A stretch of DNA of 16,886 nucleotides from an uncultured Treponema sp. (lineage in GTDB: Bacteria > Spirochaetota > Spirochaetia > Treponematales > Treponemataceae). Under the pieces are notes generated by a model. It did no database searches, was not told where the DNA came from, and worked only from the letters and a program-made list of their open reading frames with translations. Location: positions 1-16,886 of the forward strand of contig CAJPOH010000002.1 of assembly GCA_905372205.1 (NCBI GenBank), read 5' to 3'. This document shows positions 8,126 through 16,741 of this stretch, piece by piece. Each line of letters starts with the position of its first letter. The first letter of the stretch is position 1. The translations under genes and the position numbers were made by a program.

Positions 8126-8494
8126 CTATAGCACTTCTTGGGCAAGAGAAACAATCTTCATATAATCATGATCTCTCAACTCTCTGGCAACAGGTCCAAA
8201 AATACGTTTACCCTTAGGATTCTTGTTATCATCAATGATTACGCAGGCATTATCATCAAACCTTACATACGTCCCATCTTTACGACGATACTCCTTAGAA
8301 ACACGTACCACAACTGCCTTTTCTACCGTACCTTTCTTTATCGAAGAAGTTGGCAAAGCTTCTTTTATGGCTACAACTATAATATCCCCAATGCTTGCAT
8401 ATCTACGTTTAGAACCACCTAACACCTTAATACATTCAGCAAGTTTGGCTCCAGAGTTATCTGCAACATTCAGCCTAGTCTCTACCTGTATCAT
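8126..8494 (-). CDS. rplN: Ribosomal protein uL14
   Basis: This is a 50S interface protein that takes part in bridges to the small subunit. [20 protein letters not shown] and the C-terminal [19 protein letters not shown] are diagnostic, and the length of 122 residues is exact for the family. It begins the spc part of the cluster directly after rpsQ, with no visible promoter in the 17-base gap. Confidence 0.98.
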   Translation of the reverse strand: MIQVETRLNVADNSGAKLAECIKVLGGSKRRYASIGDIIVVAIKEALPTSSIKKGTVEKAVVVRVSKEYRRKDGTYVRFDDNACVIIDDNKNPKGKRIFGPVARELRDHDYMKIVSLAQEVL

Positions 8495-8511
8495 AAGTCC
8501 TCCTAACCAGA

Positions 8512-8784
8512 TTACTTAACACGTTCCAGAACTTCAACTAGTCGCCAAGTTTTTTCCTTACTTATAGGACGACACTCAATGATACGCACTGTATCACCCA
8601 TATTAGCAGTATTTTCTTCATCATGTGCCTTATACTTCTTAGATGTCGAAACATACTTTTTATATAGCTTGTGCAACTTCTTTGTCCTAACTTCAACAAC
8701 GACAGTCTTATCCATCTTATCACTTACAACAACACCCACAAACTCACGTTTACCAGATTTATTAATCACTTTCTCATTTTCCAT
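8512..8784 (-). CDS. rpsQ: Ribosomal protein uS17
   Basis: This is a 30S primary-binding protein with an OB fold. The core motifs [25 protein letters not shown] and [20 protein letters not shown] match the family. At 90 residues it is standard. It is the last gene of the classical S10 operon, here running straight into rplN. Confidence 0.97.
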   Translation of the reverse strand: MENEKVINKSGKREFVGVVVSDKMDKTVVVEVRTKKLHKLYKKYVSTSKKYKAHDEENTANMGDTVRIIECRPISKEKTWRLVEVLERVK

Positions 8785-8795
8785 AACTCACACTC

Positions 8796-9005
8796 CTAGT
8801 CTAACGTGATACCACTTTTCTCTTTTTGAGCAATAAAAGTATTAATCCTAGCAATTTCTCGACGCATTGTCCGCTTTTGCAAAGGGTTATCAACATGACC
8901 TACAATACACTGAAACCTCACATCCATATACTTATCTTTCAACTCTTTACGTCTAGCAACAAGTTCTGGATAAGACATATCCTTCAATTTTGACTTCTTT
9001 CCCAT
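8796..9005 (-). CDS. rpmC: Ribosomal protein uL29
   Basis: This is a small 50S protein beside the exit tunnel, part of the docking platform for trigger factor and signal recognition particle. Two helices are apparent, with the family motif LVARRKELKDKYMDVRFQ and a second helix RTMRREIARINTFIAQKE. I chose the ATG at 9005 (MGKKSKLKD, 69 residues) because AGGA lies six bases upstream. The ATG two codons earlier is directly abutted by that site. The next start upstream would overlap the rplP end. Confidence 0.95.
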   Translation of the reverse strand: MGKKSKLKDMSYPELVARRKELKDKYMDVRFQCIVGHVDNPLQKRTMRREIARINTFIAQKEKSGITLD

Positions 9006-9016
9006 ATCCATTCCTC

Positions 9017-9436
9017 TCAATCAACAATCAGTTGCTCAGCAAACTTGGTCTTAAAAGGAAGCTTACTACCAGCTAAACACATAGCCTCTTCAGCCAAAGC
9101 CTTATCAATACCAGCAAGTTCAAAAATAACAGTGCCAGGCTTCACCACAGCCACCCAATACTCAGGAGCACCCTTACCCTTACCCATTCTAGTTTCAGCA
9201 GGTTTTTTTGTATAAGGTTTATCAGGGAAAACACGAACCCACAACTTACCACCACGTTTAATCTTTCTATTCAAAGCAACACGCGCTGCCTCAATTTGTC
9301 TATTAGTCAACAAAAAAGGTTCTAAAGAAATAAGTGCAAACTCTCCAAAATCAATATCATTACACCTAGTAGCACATCCTTTAACCCTACCACGCTGAAC
9401 TTTTCTATACTTAACACGTTTAGGACTCAATGCCAT
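9017..9436 (-). CDS. rplP: Ribosomal protein uL16
   Basis: This is a late-assembling 50S protein at the A-site side of the peptidyl transferase centre. The N-terminus [20 protein letters not shown], the central region with [20 protein letters not shown] (about 71-90) and the C-terminal [15 protein letters not shown] are typical. At 139 residues it is standard length. It lies two bases after rpsC. Confidence 0.98.
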   Translation of the reverse strand: MALSPKRVKYRKVQRGRVKGCATRCNDIDFGEFALISLEPFLLTNRQIEAARVALNRKIKRGGKLWVRVFPDKPYTKKPAETRMGKGKGAPEYWVAVVKPGTVIFELAGIDKALAEEAMCLAGSKLPFKTKFAEQLIVD

Positions 9437-9438
9437 AA

Positions 9439-10161
9439 CTATTGCCTCCCTTCATTTGCTTGAAGGTCTTCATTCTTAACTCGATGTTGTTTCTTTAATA
9501 ACATACCAGCATCATCATTATGCTCACCTTCAAACATCATGCCAGTATAAATCCACACCTTCACACCAACTTTACCATAAGTAGTATTAGCTTCAGCAAA
9601 ACCATAATCAATAGCAGCACGCAATGTATGAAGAGGAACTCTTCCCTCTTTTATCTCCTCTGTACGTGCCATATCAGAACCACCTACACGTCCTGAAATC
9701 CTTACCTTAATACCCTGTGCTCCAGACTTAATAGCATTGGAACAAGTCTGCTTTAAAACTTTACGAAAAGCAACACGTCCCATAAGCTGTCTTGCAACAT
9801 TTTGAGCAACTAACATAGCATTAAGCTCTGCTCTTTTAATCTCTTTTATCTTTATCTGTATTTTTTTACCTAGTTTCTTTTGGACATACTCAGTGATCTT
9901 TTCGATGTTAGCACCCTTAACACCAATAACCACACCAGGTCTAGCTGTGTGAATCATAACAGTAATACGCTGTGGATGACGAATAATTTCAATTTCTGAA
10001 ATATCCGCTCCCTTACACTCAGGAATACCTTCAATCAATCGTCGTATTTGCAAATCTTCATGCAAAAGAGTTGCATAATCACGAGGACTCGCATACCAAC
10101 GTGAAACCCAAGTCTTATTGATCCCAAGTCTTAAACCAATTGGATTTACTTTCTGACCCAT
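9439..10161 (-). CDS. rpsC: Ribosomal protein uS3
   Basis: This is a 30S head protein forming part of the mRNA entry channel. It opens [20 protein letters not shown]. The KH domain is visible as [20 protein letters not shown] (about 75-94). The C-terminal domain has GCRV-type [17 protein letters not shown] and [20 protein letters not shown]. At 240 residues it has normal length. It abuts rplV with one base between. Confidence 0.98.
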   Translation of the reverse strand: MGQKVNPIGLRLGINKTWVSRWYASPRDYATLLHEDLQIRRLIEGIPECKGADISEIEIIRHPQRITVMIHTARPGVVIGVKGANIEKITEYVQKKLGKKIQIKIKEIKRAELNAMLVAQNVARQLMGRVAFRKVLKQTCSNAIKSGAQGIKVRISGRVGGSDMARTEEIKEGRVPLHTLRAAIDYGFAEANTTYGKVGVKVWIYTGMMFEGEHNDDAGMLLKKQHRVKNEDLQANEGRQ

Positions 10162-10162
10162 A

Positions 10163-10528
10163 CTACTCTCCTACCACTTCATCAACTATAACAGTAATAT
10201 GACACATTCTTTTCAACAACATATCAGCACGCCCCTTACCTCTAAACCACAATCTCTTTAGACGAGGTCCTTCATCAATCAATACATTTTTCACAATTAA
10301 AGAATCCTCATCAAGTTTTTTGTTTTTATCTAAAGCATTAGATGCTGCAGATTTTAAGACCTTATGTATAAGACGAGCACCTTTTTGTGGCATATTTTCT
10401 AAAATAGCCATGGCTTTAGGATATCGCTGTCTTTTTATAACATTCGCAACAGGACGCACCTTAGTAGGAGAAGCTATTATGAATTTAGCAACAGCCCTAT
10501 AACCATCTTTATTTTCTATCCTAGCCAT
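10163..10528 (-). CDS. rplV: Ribosomal protein uL22
   Basis: This is a 50S protein whose extended beta hairpin lines the peptide exit tunnel. Seen are [34 protein letters not shown] and, toward the hairpin and end, [20 protein letters not shown] then CHITVIVDE. At 121 residues the protein is of usual size. It starts one base after the rpsS stop. Confidence 0.97.
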   Translation of the reverse strand: MARIENKDGYRAVAKFIIASPTKVRPVANVIKRQRYPKAMAILENMPQKGARLIHKVLKSAASNALDKNKKLDEDSLIVKNVLIDEGPRLKRLWFRGKGRADMLLKRMCHITVIVDEVVGE

Positions 10529-10529
10529 T

Positions 10530-10808
10530 CTATTTGCCTACCTTTTTGTCGGAATTTGCATGTTTCCTAAAAGTTCTAGTTGGTGCAAACTCACCAAGCT
10601 TATGCCCCACAAGATTTTCAGTTACATAAACAGGAATCCAAGTCTTACCATTGTGAACAGAAATTGTGTTCCCAACCATCTCCGGTATTATAGTAGAACA
10701 TCGAGAATATGTCTTAATCAAAGTTTTTTTTCCCGACTTATTCATCTCATTTACTTTCTTAAAAAGACTTTTGTCAATAAAAGGTCCTTTTTTAATAGAT
10801 CTAGACAC
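10530..10808 (-). CDS. rpsS: Ribosomal protein uS19
   Basis: This is a 30S head protein that forms a heterodimer with uS13. [19 protein letters not shown], then [20 protein letters not shown] and [15 protein letters not shown], are all classical uS19 motifs. At 92 residues it has standard length. It lies 12 bases after rplB. Confidence 0.98.
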   Translation of the reverse strand: MSRSIKKGPFIDKSLFKKVNEMNKSGKKTLIKTYSRCSTIIPEMVGNTISVHNGKTWIPVYVTENLVGHKLGEFAPTRTFRKHANSDKKVGK

Positions 10809-10820
10809 TAAACTTCCCTC

Positions 10821-11645
10821 CTACTTCTTTCTACGCGAAACGATAAAGTTACTAGAAGGCTTTCTCTTCTTACGAGTTTTATACCCCCTACATGGTTGTC
10901 CCCATGGGGTTACAGGATTACGCCCCTTACCACGACCTTCACCACCACCTAAAGGATGGTCAACTGGGTTCATTGCCATACCTCGAACAGTCGGTCTAAT
11001 ACCACGCCACCTTGAACGCCCCGCTTTACCAAGACTAGTATTCATATGATCATCATTACCAACTTCACCAATGGTTGCATAGCATTTATTATGCACCATT
11101 CTAGTTTCTCCTGATGGCAACTTTATTGTCACATAATTTCCTTCTTTAGCCGTTACCAATGCAGAAGAACCAGCAGAGCGAGCCATCTGCCCACCTCTAC
11201 CAATCGTCAACTCAATGTTATGGACCGTAAAACCAACAGGTATTGCCGATAGAGGCAAAGCATTCGCAATATCAAGAGAAGCTTTTTCGCCACTAACAAT
11301 ATTCTGCCCAACCTTCAATCCCTTAGGTGCAATTATATATCTTTTTTCACCATCAACATAGAAAACCAAAGCAATATTTGCACTTCTATTTGGATCATAT
11401 TCTATTGTCTTCACAGTACCTGGTATACCATGCTTATCACGCTTAAAATCAATTTTCCTATATTTTTGCTTATGTCCGCCACCTTGACCACGAACAGAGA
11501 TACGCCCCCGTGAATCTCGTCCAGCACGTTTTTTAGCCCCGACAGTCAAAGACTTCTCAGGCTTCTGAGACGTAATCTCATCTTTACGTAAATCAATACG
11601 ACCTCTAAGACCAGCCGTTATAGGCTTATATTCTTTAAGAGCCAT
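10821..11645 (-). CDS. rplB: Ribosomal protein uL2
   Basis: This is one of the most conserved 50S proteins, required for subunit joining and peptidyl transferase activity. The N-terminal part reads [20 protein letters not shown]. The C-terminal signature [19 protein letters not shown] contains His230, equivalent to E. coli His229. At 274 residues it is standard. It lies 22 bases after rplW. Confidence 0.99.
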   Translation of the reverse strand: MALKEYKPITAGLRGRIDLRKDEITSQKPEKSLTVGAKKRAGRDSRGRISVRGQGGGHKQKYRKIDFKRDKHGIPGTVKTIEYDPNRSANIALVFYVDGEKRYIIAPKGLKVGQNIVSGEKASLDIANALPLSAIPVGFTVHNIELTIGRGGQMARSAGSSALVTAKEGNYVTIKLPSGETRMVHNKCYATIGEVGNDDHMNTSLGKAGRSRWRGIRPTVRGMAMNPVDHPLGGGEGRGKGRNPVTPWGQPCRGYKTRKKRKPSSNFIVSRRKK

Positions 11646-11667
11646 TTCATCATCCCCTTATACAGTT

Positions 11668-11952
11668 CTATGCACCTTCAAAAATTTTAATCACTTCACC
11701 CTTAGAAAGGGTCACAATCGCTTTTTTCCAACTAGATGTCTTTCCCATCTTATACCTCACACGACGATTTTTTCCTTTCATATTCATAACAGTGCAACGC
11801 TCAACCTTCACACTAAACAAACGAGCAACTGCTTCTTTAATCTGTATCTTTGTTGCACGAGGAGACACCTTAAAAACATACTTACCAGTTTCACGCAAGG
11901 TAGTTGCTTTTTCTGAAAGCACTGGTTCAATCAAAATATCTTGATAATCCAT
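11668..11952 (-). CDS. rplW: Ribosomal protein uL23
   Basis: This is a 50S exit-site protein and the main docking point for trigger factor and SRP. It reads EPVLSEKATTLRETGKYVF and then the family motif ATKIQIKEAVARLFSVKVE, ending in the loop-forming KGKNRRVRYKMGKTSSWKKA. At 94 residues it has normal length. Its ATG overlaps the rplD stop as TAATG. Confidence 0.97.
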   Translation of the reverse strand: MDYQDILIEPVLSEKATTLRETGKYVFKVSPRATKIQIKEAVARLFSVKVERCTVMNMKGKNRRVRYKMGKTSSWKKAIVTLSKGEVIKIFEGA

Positions 11953-12599
11953 TATTCTGCCTCCTCAAGCTTTGCATAAAACTCAGAAAGCTTTTTTGCA
12001 GATGTTTCCAACAAAACAATTTTTCGCCCATAAAAAAGGTCATGAGCTCTCAACCTATTATATGATAAAAAAGAGACATTTGGTATATTTCTACCAGCAC
12101 GCCTCAACATAATATCATCATCCTTAAGAATAATTACAACTTTCTCTTTATTCTCTCTAACAGACAATTTATTCAAGATCTCAGCAAGTTTTCTAGTTTT
12201 TCCATCTTCAATTGTAAAATCTTCCACAACCATAAGCCTATTATTTCTTACTTTCATACTTAAAATAGTTTTCATAGCAAGTCTTTTAGCTTTTTTAGGT
12301 ATTGAATAACTAAAATCACGGGGCTTAGGACCAAAAATAGTTCCACCACCTACTAAAACAGGAGATTTCTTATCACCTCGTCTAGCCCTACCAGTACCTT
12401 TTTGACTATATGGTTTTGCATTAGATCCATGAACTTCAGCACGCCCTTTAGTGCAAGCAGTTCCAACCCTTCTATTTGCCAACTCATTATTTATAGCGTA
12501 GTAAATAACTGCAGTATTATCTTCAAGACCAAAAACATTCTCATCTAATTCGATACTACGCAATTCACTACCATCTATTGAATAAACCTTAGTTTCCAT
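11952..12599 (-). CDS. rplD: Ribosomal protein uL4
   Basis: This is a 50S protein whose loop reaches the exit tunnel. In E. coli it also autoregulates the S10 operon, which cannot be shown here. The tunnel-loop signature QKGTGRARRGDKKSPVLVGG and the flanking GGTIFGPKPRDFSYSIPKKA are clear. I chose the ATG at 12599 (METKVYSIDG, 215 residues) with GAGGG about eight bases upstream. An earlier in-frame start five codons back would leave almost no room after rplC. Confidence 0.97.
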   Translation of the reverse strand: METKVYSIDGSELRSIELDENVFGLEDNTAVIYYAINNELANRRVGTACTKGRAEVHGSNAKPYSQKGTGRARRGDKKSPVLVGGGTIFGPKPRDFSYSIPKKAKRLAMKTILSMKVRNNRLMVVEDFTIEDGKTRKLAEILNKLSVRENKEKVVIILKDDDIMLRRAGRNIPNVSFLSYNRLRAHDLFYGRKIVLLETSAKKLSEFYAKLEEAE

Positions 12600-12617
12600 A
12601 ACCTTAACCCTCAAACC

Positions 12618-13238
12618 TTATCGCACTTCACGCTTAACTGCAGATTTAAGAAACACCGTAGTATCACGATGACCTGGAACAGCACCACGAACCATAACAA
12701 CAGATAAGTCTTTATCCACCTTTACAATTCGTAAATTTTGAACAGTAACCTGCTCCCTCCCCATACGACCCGGCATCGTAGTATTCTTAAAGGAGCGACC
12801 AGGTGTGGTACAATGACCAGTAGATCCAGCTTCCCTATGAAACTTAGAACCATGAGCTGCAGGACCACCTGCATACCCCCAACGTTTCATTACACCTTGA
12901 AACCCCTTACCTTTAGAAATAGCCGTCGCATCCACATATCGAACACCCTCAAAAGCATCAACTCCCAAGACATCACCCTCAGACACTTCTTTAGTAAAAT
13001 TCTTAAACTCCTTAAGCAATCTCAAAGGTTCTTTTCCCTCTGAAAACTGCCCCTTATATGGACATGAAACCTTCTTCACTTTACCAACACCAAGCATAAC
13101 GACAGGTTTCTTATTTTTACCCTCTTTGATTGAAACTACAGTATTTGGTTCCACTTTAATTACAGTAACAGGTATGACATTACCACCTTCGTCAAAAACC
13201 TGTGTCATACCAACTTTTTTACCTATCAAACCAATCAT
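12618..13238 (-). CDS. rplC: Ribosomal protein uL3
   Basis: This is a primary 50S assembly protein. MIGLIGKKVGMTQVFDEGGN opens the protein, and the central loop reaching the peptidyl transferase centre is GGPAAHGSKFHREAGSTG (about 127-144), followed by PGRMGREQVTVQNL. I chose the ATG at 13238 (206 residues) because it matches the family start exactly and has GGAG five bases upstream. A start seven codons earlier would give a non-family extension. Confidence 0.98.
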   Translation of the reverse strand: MIGLIGKKVGMTQVFDEGGNVIPVTVIKVEPNTVVSIKEGKNKKPVVMLGVGKVKKVSCPYKGQFSEGKEPLRLLKEFKNFTKEVSEGDVLGVDAFEGVRYVDATAISKGKGFQGVMKRWGYAGGPAAHGSKFHREAGSTGHCTTPGRSFKNTTMPGRMGREQVTVQNLRIVKVDKDLSVVMVRGAVPGHRDTTVFLKSAVKREVR

Positions 13239-13284
13239 AACAACTCCAATGGTACGCACTATACAAGCCGTCTACCACAAAAAA

Positions 13285-13596
13285 CTAATCCTCTTTTATT
13301 TCTATATCAACACCAGCTGACAACTCAAGTTTTAATAACGCATTAATAACCTCTTGAGTTGGCTCAATTATATCAACTAGACGCTTATGTGTTCTCATCT
13401 CAAACTGTTCACGCGATTTCTTATTAACATGAGGAGAACGCAAAACAGTGAATTTGTTTATCCTTGTAGGAAATGGTATAGGACCAGAAACCTTAGCACC
13501 AACACTACGAACAGCTTTAACAATAGCAGAAGCACTTTGATCAACCAATTCTACATCAAACCCACGCAACTTCACACGCATCTTTTCACTAGCCAT
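13285..13596 (-). CDS. rpsJ: Ribosomal protein uS10
   Basis: This is a 30S head protein that also serves as the NusE antitermination factor with NusB. It reads [16 protein letters not shown] and the family signature [20 protein letters not shown], then [17 protein letters not shown] chose the ATG at 13596 (MASEKMRVK, 103 residues, the E. coli length), with GGAGG five bases upstream. The frame is open for 20 codons more upstream, but that runs through the tuf-rpsJ hairpin. Confidence 0.98.
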   Translation of the reverse strand: MASEKMRVKLRGFDVELVDQSASAIVKAVRSVGAKVSGPIPFPTRINKFTVLRSPHVNKKSREQFEMRTHKRLVDIIEPTQEVINALLKLELSAGVDIEIKED

Positions 13597-13616
13597 AAAT
13601 TCCTCCACATTCAAGG

Positions 13617-13663
13617 AAAAAAGTTTATACCATCTCACAAAAGCAAGATGGTACAATAAACTT
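13617..13663 (-). terminator. Terminator-like hairpin between tuf and rpsJ
   Basis: On the minus strand, AAGTTTA-TTG-TACCATCT pairs with AGATGGTA-TAAACTT (15 bp with a three-base bulge, 10-base loop) and is followed at once by four T. The stem starts inside the tuf stop codon region and ends just before the rpsJ ribosome binding site. It could stop part of the transcripts after tuf, giving more EF-Tu than ribosomal protein mRNA, or serve as an RNA processing site. I see no good separate promoter for rpsJ. Confidence 0.6.
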
Positions 13664-14858
13664 ACTCTATAATTTCAGTTACTTGACCTGAAGCGATAGT
13701 TCTTCCACCTTCGCGAATAGCAAGCTTTAATCCCTTATCCATAGCAATCGGGTGTATCAATTCTCCAATAACTTCAACGTTATCACCTGGTTTAACCATT
13801 TCAACACCTTCTGGAAGAGAAATAGAACCAGTAATATCAGTTGTTCTAAAATAGAACTGTGGTCTATAACCTGTAAAGAAAGGACTATGCCTACCTCCTT
13901 CTTCTTTTGAAAGAACGTATATTTGTGCCTTAAACTTTGTATGAGGATGAATTGTTCCAGGCTTTGCTAAAACTTGACCTCTCTCAACCTCTTTCTTATC
14001 AATACCTCTAAGCAAAAGACCAACATTATCACCTGCAATACCAGAATCAAGAAGTTTATTAAACATTTCAATTCCAGTAACAACTGTTTTCTTAGTAGGC
14101 TTAATACCAACAATTTCAACTTCTTCGTTTAGATTGATAACACCTCTTTCAATTCTTCCTGTAACAACGGTTCCACGTCCAGAAATAGTAAAGATATCTT
14201 CTATTGGAAGCAAGAACGGTTTATCTTCATCACGCACAGGATCTTTGAAATAACTATCCATAGTATTCAACAACTCTTGAATACAAGCAGTATCAGCTTC
14301 TGTAGCATTATCTTGCAAAGCTTTGAATGCAGACCCCTTGACTATAGGCGTATCTTCTGGGAAACCATAACTTTTTAATGTTTCCCTAACTTCTTCTTCG
14401 ACCAATTCAACAAGTTCAGGATCATCAACTAAGTCAACCTTATTCAAAAATACAATTATAGAAGGAACACCAACCTGCCTTGCCAAAAGCAAGTGTTCCT
14501 TTGTCTGAGGCATAACAGAGTCTGGAGCAGAAACAACCAAAATAGCACCATCCATCTGAGCAGCACCTGTAATCATGTTCTTTACGTAGTCAGCGTGACC
14601 AGGACAATCAATATGTGCATAATGTCTTTTTTCAGACAAATACTCCAAGTGTCTAGTATTGATTGTAATACCACGTGCTTTTTCTTCTGGAGCATTATCA
14701 ATTTCGTCATATTTCAATAATTTTGTACCTTGACCAGCCGCACTTTTCGCACAATACGCAGTAATAGCAGCTGACAAAGTCGTTTTACCATGGTCAACGT
14801 GCCCAATGGTACCGACATTCATATGAGGCTTACCTCTTTCAAATTTTTCCTTTGCCAT
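13662..14858 (-). CDS. tuf: Elongation factor Tu
   Basis: EF-Tu is the GTPase that brings aminoacyl-tRNA to the ribosomal A site. The G1 loop GHVDHGKT is at 19-26, GITINT at 63-68, DCPGH at 84-88 (His88 is the equivalent of the catalytic His84 of E. coli) and NKVD at 139-142. Domains 2 and 3 follow, with [17 protein letters not shown] and [24 protein letters not shown]. At 398 residues it is full length, and it has a short insertion around 39-46 compared with E. coli. The ribosome binding site AGGAGG (14864-14869) is five bases from the ATG. The sequence resembles treponemal EF-Tu as I remember it. tRNA-Sec would normally be delivered by SelB, not by this protein. Confidence 0.99.
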   Translation of the reverse strand: MAKEKFERGKPHMNVGTIGHVDHGKTTLSAAITAYCAKSAAGQGTKLLKYDEIDNAPEEKARGITINTRHLEYLSEKRHYAHIDCPGHADYVKNMITGAAQMDGAILVVSAPDSVMPQTKEHLLLARQVGVPSIIVFLNKVDLVDDPELVELVEEEVRETLKSYGFPEDTPIVKGSAFKALQDNATEADTACIQELLNTMDSYFKDPVRDEDKPFLLPIEDIFTISGRGTVVTGRIERGVINLNEEVEIVGIKPTKKTVVTGIEMFNKLLDSGIAGDNVGLLLRGIDKKEVERGQVLAKPGTIHPHTKFKAQIYVLSKEEGGRHSPFFTGYRPQFYFRTTDITGSISLPEGVEMVKPGDNVEVIGELIHPIAMDKGLKLAIREGGRTIASGQVTEIIE

Positions 14859-15209
14859 AACATCCTCCTAAAAGACAACTGGCTTATATTTTCTTTCCCG
14901 CATACCACACGAGATACGCACAAATCACGCCTCTAAAAACCACAACAAAATATTTAGAGACAAAAAACAGCATCGAAAGTAAGAAAAGGTTATCTGATAA
15001 AATAAACAGAACAATCGCAAGACATCAACCTTAATTTATTCGATTGACATACGGATCCACCTAATCATCACTATCACATTCATAGACGACTGGTTTGGCA
15101 TCCTTATTGAAAGCCATAGAAAGTGTAAACCTGCAACAGCTTTACGGAATACACAAGCTCTCTAAGACACCGGGTGAGTAAAAACCACCCCTAAACAATC
15201 TATCCACCA
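14859..15209 (-). promoter_or_regulatory. Long 5' leader of the tuf-ribosomal operon
   Basis: From the predicted start of transcription (about 15203) to the tuf ATG there are about 345 bases. Close to the 5' end is a GGGTG/CACCC hairpin (15172-15190) with a nine-base loop. A possible 18-codon frame lies at 15061-15117. The last part is T-rich on the RNA strand, then the tuf ribosome binding site. I recognise no riboswitch class, tRNA, tmRNA or 4.5S RNA in it. Confidence 0.5.
15061..15117 (-). CDS. Possible 18-residue leader peptide upstream of tuf
   Basis: An ATG at 15115-15117 opens MAFNKDAKPVVYECDSDD and stops at TAG (15061-15063). The next codon in the same frame is GTG, and the frame then continues for VDPYVNRIN to TAA at 15031-15033. 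Only a weak ribosome binding site (CAGGT) is seen. The reading is more protein-like than chance would usually give, but the frame is short. It could be a leader peptide, a relic, or nothing. Confidence 0.25.
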   Translation of the reverse strand: MAFNKDAKPVVYECDSDD

Positions 15210-15238
15210 CTTATAACATCTTGTAAATAAAATGTCAA
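15210..15238 (-). promoter_or_regulatory. Sigma-70 type promoter for tuf and the ribosomal operon
   Basis: On the minus strand, a perfect -35 box TTGACA (15233-15238) is separated by exactly 17 bases from TATAAG (15210-15215, five of six matches to the consensus). The DNA upstream is very AT-rich (about 15239-15280), as in UP elements, and the alpha subunit in this window keeps the DNA-contacting Arg and Asn. Transcription should begin about 15203. It is the only strong promoter I see for the 28-gene block. Confidence 0.85.
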
Positions 15239-15253
15239 TAGATTTTGATAAAA

Positions 15254-15271
15254 TTATCTACTCCTAGATAA
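15254..15271. repeat. Inverted repeat upstream of the tuf promoter
   Basis: TTATCTA and TAGATAA (seven-base arms) flank a four-base loop 16 bases upstream of the -35 box. On the minus strand it is followed by TTTTAT, so it might add to selA termination. Its position is also that of an upstream regulator or UP-element site. Confidence 0.4.
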
Positions 15272-15324
15272 ATTAAATTCAATCGCAAGATATGAAACTC
15301 CCCCCCAACAGAAAACAAATAATC

Positions 15325-15349
15325 AAAAAAACTAAAGTTCAAGAACTTT
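15325..15349 (-). terminator. Probable selA terminator overlapping its stop codon
   Basis: On the minus strand AAAGTT-CTTG-AACTTT is followed by AG and seven T. The hairpin is formed by the last codons of selA and its TAG stop. The stem is AT-rich and only six or seven base pairs, so termination may be partial. The next gene, tuf, has its own promoter. Confidence 0.5.
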
Positions 15350-16666
15350 TAATAACGATTCGACTAGGTACTCATCATCTCTTTCTTTTACAGTGATTAA
15401 ATGCACCAAAAGAACACTTTCAGAAATTATTGCTATTATAGGTATAGACAAGTCTCTAAGGGAATCTTTCATTTTTTCAACACTTCTTCCACAAATCTCT
15501 ATAGCGTATGTTGGAAACGTTACATCAGGAGAGCTTCCTCCACCTAAAGAAAAAGTTGCTTCTTTCACTTTTGCCAGTCCATTAGGAAGTTTGGCAACAA
15601 TTGCTTCAGCTCTTTCTTTTATCTTTTCTTGATCTTCTTCCAAAGCCCTTATTGCAAAAGGTTTTCCACCATTCAAATAATAGACTAAAGTTTCTTCCAT
15701 TAAGGAAGCTACAGCCTTGCCCACCCTATAAGTTCGCATCAATTGATGCTTTGCAATTTTTTTTACGTAATCTTTTTTCCCAACAATCCATCCTGCCTGA
15801 GGTCCACCTAATAATTTATCTCCAGAAAAACATACCAAATCAGAACCATCTTTTAATAAATTCTTAACTGACGGCTCATCAGGGATATTAAAGAATAAGT
15901 TTCCTGAACCTTGATCAACTGCTAAAATAATATTTTCTGGGATTGATTTTTTAATTTCTTTTATGCTTGGTATTTCAGTAAAGCCTCTTATTTTATAGTT
16001 TGAAGTATGCACATATAAAACTAAAGCTGTATTTTCTGTTATTGCATTTTTTATATCATCTATAGTGGTAATATTTGTAGTTCCAACTTCAATTAACTTA
16101 CAACCTGCCATAGCTAATATCTCAGGAACTCTAAAACCGCCTCCAATTTGCACTTGCTGACCACGCGGAACAATTACTTCTTTTCCTTCGGCCAAAGTCT
16201 TCAACATCAAAAAAACAGCTGCCGCATTGTTGTTTAATAAAAGCGAACTTTCAGAGCCAAGAAGATGTGCCATCGACTCCGTCAAAAACTGAAAACGCCC
16301 TCCACGTTTTCCCGAATATAAATCCATCTCTATAGAAGAATATTCGCTCGCCCTCTGTTTTGCATTATCCCAGATATTGCTTGCTAAAGGAGAACGTCCT
16401 AAATTTGTGTGAAGTACAACTCCTGTAGCATTAATAACATGCTTTATCCGCCTTTTTGAAAATTGAGTACAAGAATAGCAAAGCTCAGAAACACAAGTTT
16501 CAAAGCTAGGAATTTCATCTCCTTTTTTAACTTTTTCTCTTACTTCATCGAGATAAGAAGAAATTAAAATAGCGACTGTGCTACGCCCCAATTCATTGAT
16601 GTAACATTTTAATTTTTCAGCACTAAGAAGTTTTTCAACTTGTGGAAGGGAAGATAGATTTTTCAA
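15332..16666 (-). CDS. selA: Selenocysteine synthase (L-seryl-tRNA(Sec) selenium transferase)
   Basis: SelA is a PLP enzyme of fold type I that turns seryl-tRNA(Sec) into selenocysteinyl-tRNA(Sec) using selenophosphate from SelD, working as a large ring (decamer in Aquifex/E. coli). The N-terminal tRNA-binding domain begins LPQVEKLLSAEKL. The core has HVINATGVVLHTNLGRSPL (about 76-94), AVDQGSGN, and the PLP-lysine motif SGDKLLGGPQAG with Lys284. At 444 residues it is intact and near the E. coli length (463). The start is TTG at 16664-16666, supported by AGGAGG six bases upstream. No better ATG is near. It lies 75 bases after selC and is probably in the same transcript. selB and selD are not in this window. 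Confidence 0.97.
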   Translation of the reverse strand: MKNLSSLPQVEKLLSAEKLKCYINELGRSTVAILISSYLDEVREKVKKGDEIPSFETCVSELCYSCTQFSKRRIKHVINATGVVLHTNLGRSPLASNIWDNAKQRASEYSSIEMDLYSGKRGGRFQFLTESMAHLLGSESSLLLNNNAAAVFLMLKTLAEGKEVIVPRGQQVQIGGGFRVPEILAMAGCKLIEVGTTNITTIDDIKNAITENTALVLYVHTSNYKIRGFTEIPSIKEIKKSIPENIILAVDQGSGNLFFNIPDEPSVKNLLKDGSDLVCFSGDKLLGGPQAGWIVGKKDYVKKIAKHQLMRTYRVGKAVASLMEETLVYYLNGGKPFAIRALEEDQEKIKERAEAIVAKLPNGLAKVKEATFSLGGGSSPDVTFPTYAIEICGRSVEKMKDSLRDLSIPIIAIISESVLLVHLITVKERDDEYLVESLLKVLEL

Positions 16667-16741
16667 ATTAGTCCTCCTAAGAGTTATAAAATTCTAAAAA
16701 ATGTCTGATGTTTTGTGAAAAAATGAAAAAAGCAACAAAAA

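Noticed and set aside
13597..13656. Upstream extension of rpsJ (20 codons)
   Set aside because: It would read through the tuf-rpsJ hairpin and give a non-family leader. The internal ATG at 13596 has a proper ribosome binding site and yields the usual 103 residues.
15044..15072. Plus-strand TTGACA as a rightward promoter
   Set aside because: No acceptable -10 box lies 16-18 bases downstream and no rightward gene follows.
14859..15209. tmRNA or other known structured RNA in the tuf leader
   Set aside because: There is no tRNA-like ends, no tag ending in Ala-Ala, and no SRP or 6S signature.
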